The position numbers and the translations under genes were made by a program. Of a stretch of 64,000 nucleotides of DNA, positions 1 through 7,852 are shown one piece after another; the stretch's first letter is position 1, and every line of letters begins with the position of its first letter. Source of the stretch: Myxococcales bacterium (lineage in GTDB: Bacteria; Myxococcota_A; Polyangia; Polyangiales; Ga0077539); contig JAUSAZ010000171.1 of assembly GCA_030652255.1 (NCBI GenBank), positions 43,150 to 107,149 of the forward strand, given 5' to 3'. Under the pieces are notes generated by a model. It was given only the letters and a program-made list of their open reading frames with translations. It did not search any database and was not told the DNA's origin.

Positions 1-1155
1 CGCTCGCTGCGCATCGAGCGCGAGGGCGAGGTGGTGCGCTCGCGGGCGGACATCGAGTCGGCGCGGCGGGGCACCCTGGCGCGGGGCGCGCGGCTCGCGG
101 TGCACGAGGCCACGCAGGGCCGCGGGTGCCGCTCGGCGTGGATCCGCATCGACGTCGACGCGTGGGTGTGCGCCGACGGGGCGACGCTCACGGCCGACGG
201 ACCGCGCGCGGTGGCGCAGCCCGTGGTGCGCGAGGGCGAGGTGGTGCCGTACCAGTACGCCTTCGCGACGCACGCGGGCGTGCGCACCTACCGTCGCATG
301 GAGGACGTCGCCGAGGAGAACTGGGCCGAGGAGCTGGAGCGGGGGATGTCCGTCGCCGTGGTGGGCACCGCGCGCATCGACGGGTCGACCTACGTGCACA
401 CCGCGAGCGGTCGCTGGGTGTCCATGCGCGACCTGTCCTTCGCGCGCCCGAGCGAGCGCGTCGGGATCTTCTACGAGCCGGGCGAGTCGGTGTCGTCGGT
501 GGGCTTCTTCCGCGCCAACACCCGCGCCTGGCCCACCGCGGAGTCGGCGCTGCGCGACAGCGGTCCGTCAGGCTCGTCGGTGGCCTTCACCCGCCGCGAG
601 GTGGCCCACGTCCGCGAGGAGCGCGTGCTGCGGGGCATCCGCTTCGCGCGCCTCGACGGGGGCTGGGTGCGCGCCTCGGTGCTGATGCGCCCCGCGGTGG
701 GCGCCGTCCCCGCGGGCCTCGGGGGGCGCGAGCGCTGGGTGGACATCGACCGCGCGACGCAGGTGCTGGTGGCCCTGGAGGGCTCGACGCCGGTGTTCGC
801 GACGCTGGTCTCCACCGGGCGGGGAGAGCACCCGACGCGGGCGGGCGAGCACCGGGTGTGGTCGAAGCTGGCGACGACGGACATGTCCAACGCGGGCGAC
901 GCGGACATCATGACGGCGACGGCGCTGTACACGGCGGCGCGGGTGCCGTGGGTGATGTTCTTCCACGAAGACCAGGGGCTCCACGGGGTGTTCTGGCACG
1001 ACCTCTTCGGGCGGCCGCGCTCGCACGGCTGCGTCAACATGGCCCCGCGCGACGCGGCGTGGCTGTTCCAGTGGGCGCCCCCCGCGCTGCCGCCGGGGTG
1101 GACCGCGGTGCTCCCGACGGCCGCCGACCCGGGGCTGCGGGTGCGGGTGCGCTGA
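1..1155 (+). CDS. L,D-transpeptidase (YkuD) family protein, 5' end truncated by window edge
   Basis: Frame is open from base 1 (RSLRIEREGE-VVRSRADIE...). C-terminal motif HGVFWHDLFGRPRSHGCVNMAPRDAAWLF matches the YkuD HGT...SHGCVN catalytic signature. Confidence 0.85.
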   Translation, partial: RSLRIEREGEVVRSRADIESARRGTLARGARLAVHEATQGRGCRSAWIRIDVDAWVCADGATLTADGPRAVAQPVVREGEVVPYQYAFATHAGVRTYRRMEDVAEENWAEELERGMSVAVVGTARIDGSTYVHTASGRWVSMRDLSFARPSERVGIFYEPGESVSSVGFFRANTRAWPTAESALRDSGPSGSSVAFTRREVAHVREERVLRGIRFARLDGGWVRASVLMRPAVGAVPAGLGGRERWVDIDRATQVLVALEGSTPVFATLVSTGRGEHPTRAGEHRVWSKLATTDMSNAGDADIMTATALYTAARVPWVMFFHEDQGLHGVFWHDLFGRPRSHGCVNMAPRDAAWLFQWAPPALPPGWTAVLPTAADPGLRVRVR

Positions 1156-1279
1156 GAAGGTCGGCACAACCCTGCTGCGCCCCCCGATCCAGCGGTCGGC
1201 CGCGCTCGAAATACCCCGCGTATGTCTCGCGCGGCCCCCCTCGTCTCGGGGTGCTCGCGACGGGTTGTGCCGACCTTCT
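1155..1279. repeat. Hairpin element with 18-bp perfect inverted repeats (agaaggtcggcacaaccc / gggttgtgccgaccttct)
   Basis: Arms 1155-1172 and 1262-1279 are exact reverse complements; a weaker inner inverted repeat lies around 1201-1240. Confidence 0.75.
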
Positions 1280-1348
1280 GATACTCATTGGACGTCAGGG
1301 TTACCGCATTCAGGGGAGACCTTCAGGCCGACACGCGTCGAAGCACGC

Positions 1349-1796
1349 GCTGACCTCACCCCCGCTGCCGCGATGCCCCTCTCCATGAATGGTTCACTTC
1401 GGGACACATCTCCCGGAACGGCTTGTTTCCAGGCACTTCGCGCCAGTGCAAGCCGTCGCACGTTGCCGGGGTTCGGGCGTTGGCCCTCACCCCGGGCAAT
1501 AACAAGGGACGCCCCGGACAATGTCCGGGGCTTTGCCGGACCGGAACTCGCTCGACCTTCCGGAAGGTGCAGGCGACGAGCAACAGATTGCAGGGAATCG
1601 GCGTCCCTGCTCGACAGCCCCGGACCACGTCCGGGGCGTCCCTTGTTATTGCCCGGGGTGAGGGCCAACGCCCGAACCCCGGCGACGTGCGACGGCTTGC
1701 GCCGCCACCAGACGCCTGAAAACAAGCCACTCCAGGAGATGTGTCCCGAAGTGACCATTCATGGAGAGGGGCTGCGCGGCAGCGCGGGGTGAGGTC
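1349..1796. repeat. Long imperfect palindromic element (family copy 1)
   Basis: gacctcacccccgctgccgcga...cccctctccatgaatggttcacttcgggacacatctcc at the left end is mirrored by ggagatgtgtcccgaagtgaccattcatggagagggg...gcggggtgaggtc at the right end. The inner arms (gttcgggcgttggccctcaccccgggcaataacaagggacgccccgga) are also inverted. Confidence 0.85.
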
Positions 1797-3192
1797 TACG
1801 CCGCCGGCCCAGCGCGACCAGTGCCGCGCCCAGCAGCAGCGCCCAGGCCCCGCGACCGCGCGACCCGCTGCCGACCACGCCGCAGCCGCAGCCCGGATCT
1901 TCCGGCGCCATGAGCCCGGGGTCGACCTCCTCCGCGGTGGGCTCGTCCTCGCCCACGTCCTCGAATTCCGCCGCGTCCTCCTCCACGCCTGCGTCGTCGC
2001 CCGCGTCCTCCTCCATGCCCGCGTCGTCGCTGCCGACATCACTGCCGACATCACTGCCGACATCACTGCCGACATCACTGCCGACATCATTGCCGACATC
2101 ACTGCCGACCTCATTGCCGACATCATTGCCGTCATCGGTGGCCGTCACCACGGCGGGGCGCGCGCCTGCGTCCGCCGCGCAGGCCCCCTCGTCGACCTGG
2201 CCGTCGCAGTCGTCGTCGAGGCGGTTGCACGTCTCCGCCCGTGGGACCACCTGACCCGTGCACCCGCCCCACGCCCCCGCCGCACACGCCTGGGTGCCGC
2301 CGCGGCAGATGCCGCGCCCGGAGGTGCCCGCCGGGCCCGTGTAGCAGGCGCGGCTGAGCCCGTCGTCCACCCGGCCGTCGCAGTCGTCGTCGAGCCGGTT
2401 GCACGTCTCCGCCCGCGGGACCACCTGCCCCGAGCAGCCGCCCCAGCGCCCCGCGCCGCAGGACTGCGACCCGTTGCGGCAGATGCCGCGCCCCGCCGTG
2501 CCCGACGGGCCCGTGTAGCAGCCGCGGCTCAGGCCGTCGTCCACCCGGCCGTCGCAGTCGTCGTCGCGGTTGTTGCACGTCTCCGCGCTCGCCACGCACG
2601 CGCAGGTCGCCCCGGGGCTCGTCCCGTAGGCGCCCTGGGAGGTCCACGCGCCGACGGAGCTGGTGCAGCGGCCGCGGTAGGAGTCGATCGAGGTCGCGGT
2701 GCGACGCCAGCCGAAGTGCAGGTGCGGGCCCGTGGAGCTGCCCGAGCTCGCCGAGCGCCCGATGGTCTGCCCGCAGTTCACCCGCTGGCCGCGCGACACC
2801 GCCAGCGACCCGCGCCGCATGTGGCAGTAGATCGTGTACGCGCCGTCCGAGTGCCGGATCTGCACGTAGTTGCCGCAGCGTCCGCCGCACGAGTTGCCCA
2901 GGCCGCCGTAGTCGGCGCAGCCGTCGTTGGTCGCCGAGACCACCCCGTCGGCGCTCGCCAGCACCGCGGTGCCCAGCGGCACCGGGAAGTCCGTGCCGGA
3001 GTGCCCGTCGTAGCAGCGGCTGCCGCAGTTGTAGTCCCGGCAGCCCGACGAGCCGCCGTTGTTGTCGAAGCCGTAGCGCACCGAGGGCGCCGACGTCAGC
3101 GGCCGCCGGTGGCGCACCTGCGCCGAGGCACCGACGGACACCAGACCCAGGCAACAGCCCATCACCCACGCCCGCGACCCGGGGCGGGTCAC
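1759..3192 (-). CDS. M23 family metallopeptidase with MopE-type DDDCDG repeats, acidic GSDV tandem repeat and MYXO-CTERM-like tail
   Basis: HSGTDF...HLHFG (M23 metal ligands); three ETCN(R/N)xDDDCDGxVD motifs; DPGCGCGVVG...AWALLLGAALVALGRRRR tail. GTG start at 3192 overlaps the upstream stop (GTGA). Confidence 0.85.
   Translation of the reverse strand: MTRPGSRAWVMGCCLGLVSVGASAQVRHRRPLTSAPSVRYGFDNNGGSSGCRDYNCGSRCYDGHSGTDFPVPLGTAVLASADGVVSATNDGCADYGGLGNSCGGRCGNYVQIRHSDGAYTIYCHMRRGSLAVSRGQRVNCGQTIGRSASSGSSTGPHLHFGWRRTATSIDSYRGRCTSSVGAWTSQGAYGTSPGATCACVASAETCNNRDDDCDGRVDDGLSRGCYTGPSGTAGRGICRNGSQSCGAGRWGGCSGQVVPRAETCNRLDDDCDGRVDDGLSRACYTGPAGTSGRGICRGGTQACAAGAWGGCTGQVVPRAETCNRLDDDCDGQVDEGACAADAGARPAVVTATDDGNDVGNEVGSDVGNDVGSDVGSDVGSDVGSDVGSDDAGMEEDAGDDAGVEEDAAEFEDVGEDEPTAEEVDPGLMAPEDPGCGCGVVGSGSRGRGAWALLLGAALVALGRRRRPHPALPRSPSP
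2030..2135. repeat. 12-bp tandem repeat (ctgccgacatca) inside the M23 protein gene
   Basis: About 8-9 consecutive near-identical units encoding (GSDV/GNDV)n on the minus strand. Confidence 0.9.
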
Positions 3193-4031
3193 GGCGACGC
3201 CTCGAGGTCGCGCGCCGACAGCCGCACCAGCGCCCCGTCGCGGTGCGCCAGGACCGCCAGGCCGTCGCCCGACAGCACCGGGTGGCGCACGCCCGGCAGC
3301 GAGCGCCGCGGCGCCCCGTCGAGCCCCAGCGCGTGCAAGCCCGCCTCGTCCTCGAAGACCAGCGCGTCGCCGAAGACCACCGGCGCGCCAGGGCCCATCG
3401 GCAGCGGGCTCCCCGGCGGCACCGCCCACGGCCGCGGGGCCTCGCCGGCGCGCACGCGGTAGAGCGCCGGGTGCCCCTCCGGGCTCGCCACCACCACCAC
3501 CTCGCTGCCGTCGGGCGAGAGCGCGGGGCACCACGCCGGGGTCAGCCCCGGGGCCAGCGGCGACGCCACGCCCGTGCGCAGGTCGAGGCGCACCAGGGAG
3601 AGCGTCGGGGGGTCGCCCTTCGTGTAGACCACCGCCGTCCCGCGGGAGTCGAGGCTCAAGGGACCGAAGACCTCGCGGTCGAGCTCCACCGCCGGGGCGT
3701 CGGGCGACGCGCGGCGGGTGAGCGTGTGCGCGCGGGTGAGCGTGAGCACCGCCGTGGAGCCGGGGATCCATCGCAGCTCCAGGACGTCGCCGCCCTGCAC
3801 CGGGCGCCGCCCCGCGCGGGTGAGCCACGCCGGGTGCACCACCCGGTCGGCGTCGGACTCCGGCTCGGCGGGCAGCACGCTCGCCACCAGCGCGTCGCCG
3901 TTGGCGGCCACGTCGAGCACCACCTCCGCGGGCGCCCGGAGCGACAGCGCCTCCACCGGCCGCGGCGCCTCCGTCGTGCGCGCGCAGCCCGCCGCCAACA
4001 GCACCCCGATGACCACCGCGCTCGCCTTCAT
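3189..4031 (-). CDS. Lipoprotein with TolB/PD40-like beta-propeller repeats
   Basis: MKASAVVIGVLLAAGC lipobox; WCPALSPDGSEVVVVAS PD40-like repeats; ATG overlaps the rsgA stop (4028-4031). Confidence 0.7.
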   Translation of the reverse strand: MKASAVVIGVLLAAGCARTTEAPRPVEALSLRAPAEVVLDVAANGDALVASVLPAEPESDADRVVHPAWLTRAGRRPVQGGDVLELRWIPGSTAVLTLTRAHTLTRRASPDAPAVELDREVFGPLSLDSRGTAVVYTKGDPPTLSLVRLDLRTGVASPLAPGLTPAWCPALSPDGSEVVVVASPEGHPALYRVRAGEAPRPWAVPPGSPLPMGPGAPVVFGDALVFEDEAGLHALGLDGAPRRSLPGVRHPVLSGDGLAVLAHRDGALVRLSARDLEASP

Positions 4032-5056
4032 CCGCGTCGTCCCTTTCGCGCCTTCAGCGCCAGCTTCTCGGCCCGCTCGGCCCGCAGCACCGCCTGCTCT
4101 GCGAGCTCCGCGTGCAGCGTCACCCACGACCGTACCCGCTCGGACGAGAGCGCGCCCGCGGCCACCCCCGCGCGCACCGCGCAGTCGGGCGTGGCCGCGT
4201 GGTCGCAGTCGGTGTAGCGGCACCCGGCGGCCGCAGCGCTCACCTCCTCGAACATGGCGTCGAGCGCCGCGAGGGTGCCCCCGTCGGCCCAGGGCTCGAG
4301 GCCCCGCATCCCCGGCGTGTCGACCACCACGCCGCCGCCGGGCACCACGAACATCTCCCGGTGCGTGGTGGTGTGGCGGCCCTTGTTGTCGAAGGACCGC
4401 ACCGCCCCCGTGGAGGCCCGCTCGCCGCCCATCAGGGCGTTGACCAGGGTGCTCTTGCCGACGCCGGACGATCCCACCAGGGCCACCGTGGCGCCCGGCG
4501 GGATGAGGGCCCGCAGCGCGTCCATCCCCTCGCCCGTACGCGCGCTCACCACCACCGTGGGCGCCATCACGGCGGCCTGCGCGCGGAAGGCCGCGACGTC
4601 GCTGCACCGGTCGGCCTTGGTGAGCACCAGCGTGGTCTCGGCGCCGCTCGTGGCCAGCGCGAGGAGGTAGCGCTCCAGCCGTCGGTGGTTGAAGTCCCCG
4701 TCGAGCCCGGTGGCGACGAGCACCCGGTCGACGTTGGCCGCGATCACCTGGGGGCGGGTCTCCTGCCCCGACGCGTGGCGGACGAACTGCGTCCGCCGGG
4801 GCAGGAGGCGCTGCACCAGCCAGTCGCCCGCGGTGGGGCGGGCGAGCGCCCAGTCGCCCACGGCGGGCGGCTCGGAGAGGGTGTTGGCCAGGGGGCCGTT
4901 GCGCACGCCCTCGCGGGTCCAGAGGGTGACGGCGATGCCGTGCGAGGCCGCGACGCGCACGGGCTGTAGCGCCCCCGCCTCGTCGTCGAGGCCGGAGGCG
5001 TAGGCGTCGGTCCACCCGATCGCGGCGAGCGGATCGGGGATGGGGAGTTGAGTCAT
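4028..5056 (-). CDS. rsgA: Ribosome small subunit-dependent GTPase A
   Basis: Circularly permuted GTPase motifs: TKAD, GSSGVGKSTLVN, DTPGM, and C-terminal Zn-binding CRYTDCDHAATPDCAV. Confidence 0.92.
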   Translation of the reverse strand: MTQLPIPDPLAAIGWTDAYASGLDDEAGALQPVRVAASHGIAVTLWTREGVRNGPLANTLSEPPAVGDWALARPTAGDWLVQRLLPRRTQFVRHASGQETRPQVIAANVDRVLVATGLDGDFNHRRLERYLLALATSGAETTLVLTKADRCSDVAAFRAQAAVMAPTVVVSARTGEGMDALRALIPPGATVALVGSSGVGKSTLVNALMGGERASTGAVRSFDNKGRHTTTHREMFVVPGGGVVVDTPGMRGLEPWADGGTLAALDAMFEEVSAAAAGCRYTDCDHAATPDCAVRAGVAAGALSSERVRSWVTLHAELAEQAVLRAERAEKLALKARKGRRG

Positions 5057-5073
5057 CGGAGCAGCGAGCCTGT

Positions 5074-5569
5074 GGGCCCCCTCACCGCGCTGCCGCGCGC
5101 CCTCACCCCCGCGGGGCGCTCATCGTTGCCCTCATCGTGCGTAGAGCGCTTGCAGGCTGGGGTGACGAGCCATCGCGCGGAACCCCAGCCATCCTCACAC
5201 CTTCGCGCCCGGCTGCCGCGGGTTGAAACCCACGGCAGCCTAAGGTGAAGGCCGCAAGCGGCCTGTCCGATGTCCAGGCACAGTGTCCAGCCCGCCGCGG
5301 GCTTTCCCTTGGCTGCCGTGGGTTTCAACCCGCGGCAGCGGGGGCGCGAAGGTGTGCGGGTAGCTCGGAACCCGCAGCCTACAAGCGGTTCGCGCACGAA
5401 GAGGGCAACGATGAGCGCGGGGCGGGGGCAAGGGCTCAGGGGAGTGACAGGTTCGCGAACGGACTGAACACGCCGAAACCCTTCAGTCCACGACCCACCT
5501 CGCCAACGTCGGAGCCCTTGCCCCCGCCCCGCGGGGGTGAGGGCGCGCGGCAGCGCGGTGAGGGGGCCC
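5074..5569. repeat. Nested inverted-repeat element, intergenic
   Basis: Outer arms 5074-5117 and 5526-5569 are exact 44-bp reverse complements. Inner arms: 5197-5240 (cacaccttcgcgcccggctgccgcgggttgaaacccacggcagcc) versus about 5311-5356. Confidence 0.9.
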
Positions 5570-5606
5570 GCGCCTCCGGCGCGCGCGCATCGTCGATTGA
5601 AGGGGG

Positions 5607-7763
5607 TCATGCCCGCGGGTGCGCCGACACTCGCACGGGCTCCGGCTCGGCCGCAACGCTCCGGGCCGGCGGGGGAATGCTCGCCGAGCCGGTGGTGGTC
5701 ATCGCCGCGACGGGCAGCACGATGCAGAAGGTGGTGCCCTGCGGGGTGCTCGCGCGCAGCTCGATGCGCCCGCCGGCGGACTGCACGATGCGCTGCGAGA
5801 TGGCGAGCCCGAGGCCCGTGCCCTGGGTCTTGGTGGTGGAGAAGGGGATGAAGAGGTTCTGGCGCATGGAGGGGTCGATGCCGGGGCCGCTGTCGCGCAC
5901 CAGCACCTCGACGAAGGTGCCGCGCGAGCGGGTGCGCACCACGATGGTGCCGACGCCCTTCATCGCCTCCATCGCGTTGCGGATGAGGTTGAGCAGCACC
6001 TGCCGGAGGTGCTCCGGGTCCATGCGCACCGAGGGGAGCTCGTCGCCGGGCTCGTGGGAGAGCACCAGCTCCGCGGGGATGTCGTTGCGCACCAGCTGCA
6101 GCGTGCGCTCGACCACGCTCGACACGTCCAGCAGCGAGGGGTTGCCCCGGTACGGCCGCGCGTAGTCGAGGAAGGAGCTCACCACCCGGTCGAGGCGACC
6201 GACCTCCTCGACGATGATCCCGATGAACTCCCGGTGGTCGGAGCCCGCGGGCATGGTCGACTCCATCCACTGCGCGGCGCCCTTGATGGCCCCGAGGGGG
6301 TTGCGGATCTCGTGCGCGAGGCCCGCCGCCATCTCGCCGAGGGCCGCGAGGCGGTCGCGCTCCTTGATGCGCGCGTAGAGCCGGGTGTTCTCCACCACGA
6401 TGGCCACCTGCGCGGCCAGGCCCTTCAAGATCGGGAACTCGTCCCCCGAGTAGGCGTCGCGCACCCGGTCGTCGCGCACCGTGAGCAGCCCGAGCAGGTC
6501 GTTGCCCTCGCCCTCCAGCGGGAGCACCACCGAGGCCGAGAGCGACTCCATCGCGTGCGCGAGCTCGGCGATGGACTCGCCCTCGCGGGTCTCGCCGAGC
6601 TCCCGGCGGTCGTCGGCGTCGCGGTCGAGGTGCTCCTTCACGGCGATGCCGTGGCTGCGGGCGTGGTCGATGAGCGCGCGCAGCGAGGCCAGGTCGATGC
6701 GCCGCGCGGCGGAGTCGCCGAGCTGCGCCAGGAGGTCGAGGCCCTTGCGGTCGGCGTCGACCAGGTAGAGCGACGCGGCGGTCACCCGGCGCGATCGGTC
6801 GAGGCCGTCCATGAGCACCCGGCCCATCTCGTCGGGCTCCAGGGCGTGCGCGAGGCGACGGCGCAGCTCGTTGATGGAGGTCTCGAAATCGTGGCGCTCG
6901 CCGAAGAAGAAGCGGGCGATCTGGGCCTCCATCTTGTCGCGCAGCGGGTCGAAGAGGATGAGGATCACCAGCGACGCCACGATGGCGTTGAGGAAGTACG
7001 GCCCCTCGTGGCGGTGCGCGCGGTCGGTGAGCACCTGCCAGTCGACGAGGCGGTAGTAGATGCCCGCCAGCACGAGGGCCAGCGCGGTGAGCACGACGAA
7101 GCGCCCGGCGAGCTCGTAGAGGTCGATCACCCGGCGGCGCTCGATGACCTCGGAGAACATGTAGAGCACCGCGAGCACGAGGATCGACCCGACCGGCGGG
7201 AGGTTGGCCGCGACGACCCGGTTGACCATGAAGGGCACGAGGTCGGCGGTGGTGACCAGGGTGGCGAGCACCCCGACGCCGACGAGGTAGCGGGCGCGGC
7301 GGCGCTCCTGCTGCGAGGCGACGGCGCGGCCGCGGGTGGAGAGGGCGCTCACCGCGGCGATGAGCAGGCCCACGACGTAGGCCAGGATGACCGCGCGGAT
7401 GACGGCGCCGGTGATCTTCTGGGTGAACCACGGCGACGCGACGAGGGCGAGCATCGGGACCAGCAGCCGGGTGGCCCACTTGTCGAGCGCGGAGGGCTGG
7501 TCGGGCGCGTCGAGGCTGAACCCGCGGAGGAAGCGCACGCCGGTCTGCGGGAGGAGCACGGCCATGAGCCCGGCGAAGCGCGATAGCAGCCCGCCGCCGG
7601 TGCGCGCCTCCAGGAAGGTCGCGAGGTACCAGACCGCCACGTTGGTCGCGAACATGATGAAGAGCCAGTGGGGCCGCCGCTTGCGCGAGCGCAGCAGCAC
7701 CTTGGTGGCCATCGCGAAGGCGATGAGGGCGGAGAAGAGCGGGGTCCAGAGGGCGAGGCTCAT
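5607..7763 (-). CDS. Membrane-anchored GAF sensor histidine kinase
   Basis: N-terminal transmembrane helices, GAF-like region, H-box GLAHEIRNPLGAIKGAAQWM, N-box LIRNAMEAM, DSGPGID, GTGLGLAI. Confidence 0.88.
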   Translation of the reverse strand: MSLALWTPLFSALIAFAMATKVLLRSRKRRPHWLFIMFATNVAVWYLATFLEARTGGGLLSRFAGLMAVLLPQTGVRFLRGFSLDAPDQPSALDKWATRLLVPMLALVASPWFTQKITGAVIRAVILAYVVGLLIAAVSALSTRGRAVASQQERRRARYLVGVGVLATLVTTADLVPFMVNRVVAANLPPVGSILVLAVLYMFSEVIERRRVIDLYELAGRFVVLTALALVLAGIYYRLVDWQVLTDRAHRHEGPYFLNAIVASLVILILFDPLRDKMEAQIARFFFGERHDFETSINELRRRLAHALEPDEMGRVLMDGLDRSRRVTAASLYLVDADRKGLDLLAQLGDSAARRIDLASLRALIDHARSHGIAVKEHLDRDADDRRELGETREGESIAELAHAMESLSASVVLPLEGEGNDLLGLLTVRDDRVRDAYSGDEFPILKGLAAQVAIVVENTRLYARIKERDRLAALGEMAAGLAHEIRNPLGAIKGAAQWMESTMPAGSDHREFIGIIVEEVGRLDRVVSSFLDYARPYRGNPSLLDVSSVVERTLQLVRNDIPAELVLSHEPGDELPSVRMDPEHLRQVLLNLIRNAMEAMKGVGTIVVRTRSRGTFVEVLVRDSGPGIDPSMRQNLFIPFSTTKTQGTGLGLAISQRIVQSAGGRIELRASTPQGTTFCIVLPVAAMTTTGSASIPPPARSVAAEPEPVRVSAHPRA

Positions 7764-7852
7764 GGCGGGCGCAGGGTAGCGCGCCCGGGCTCCGGCCGCG
7801 GGCGTGGCAGCACCTTGAAGGGGATGCACGCGCGCGGTGTAGAGTCCGACCC

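Noticed and set aside
1265-1792. ORFs on both strands (e.g. ...GNKPFREMCPEVNHSWRG...)
   Set aside because: They are translations of the palindromic repeat; similar peptides arise from both strands and from the second copy at 11576-11760.
2030-2135. CRISPR-like short direct repeats
   Set aside because: 12-bp units are contiguous, without spacers, and in frame within a coding region.
5210-5240. tRNA T-arm-like sequence (gggttgaaaccc)
   Set aside because: Part of a symmetrical hairpin (gctgccgcgggttgaaacccacggcagc); no acceptor, D or anticodon arms.
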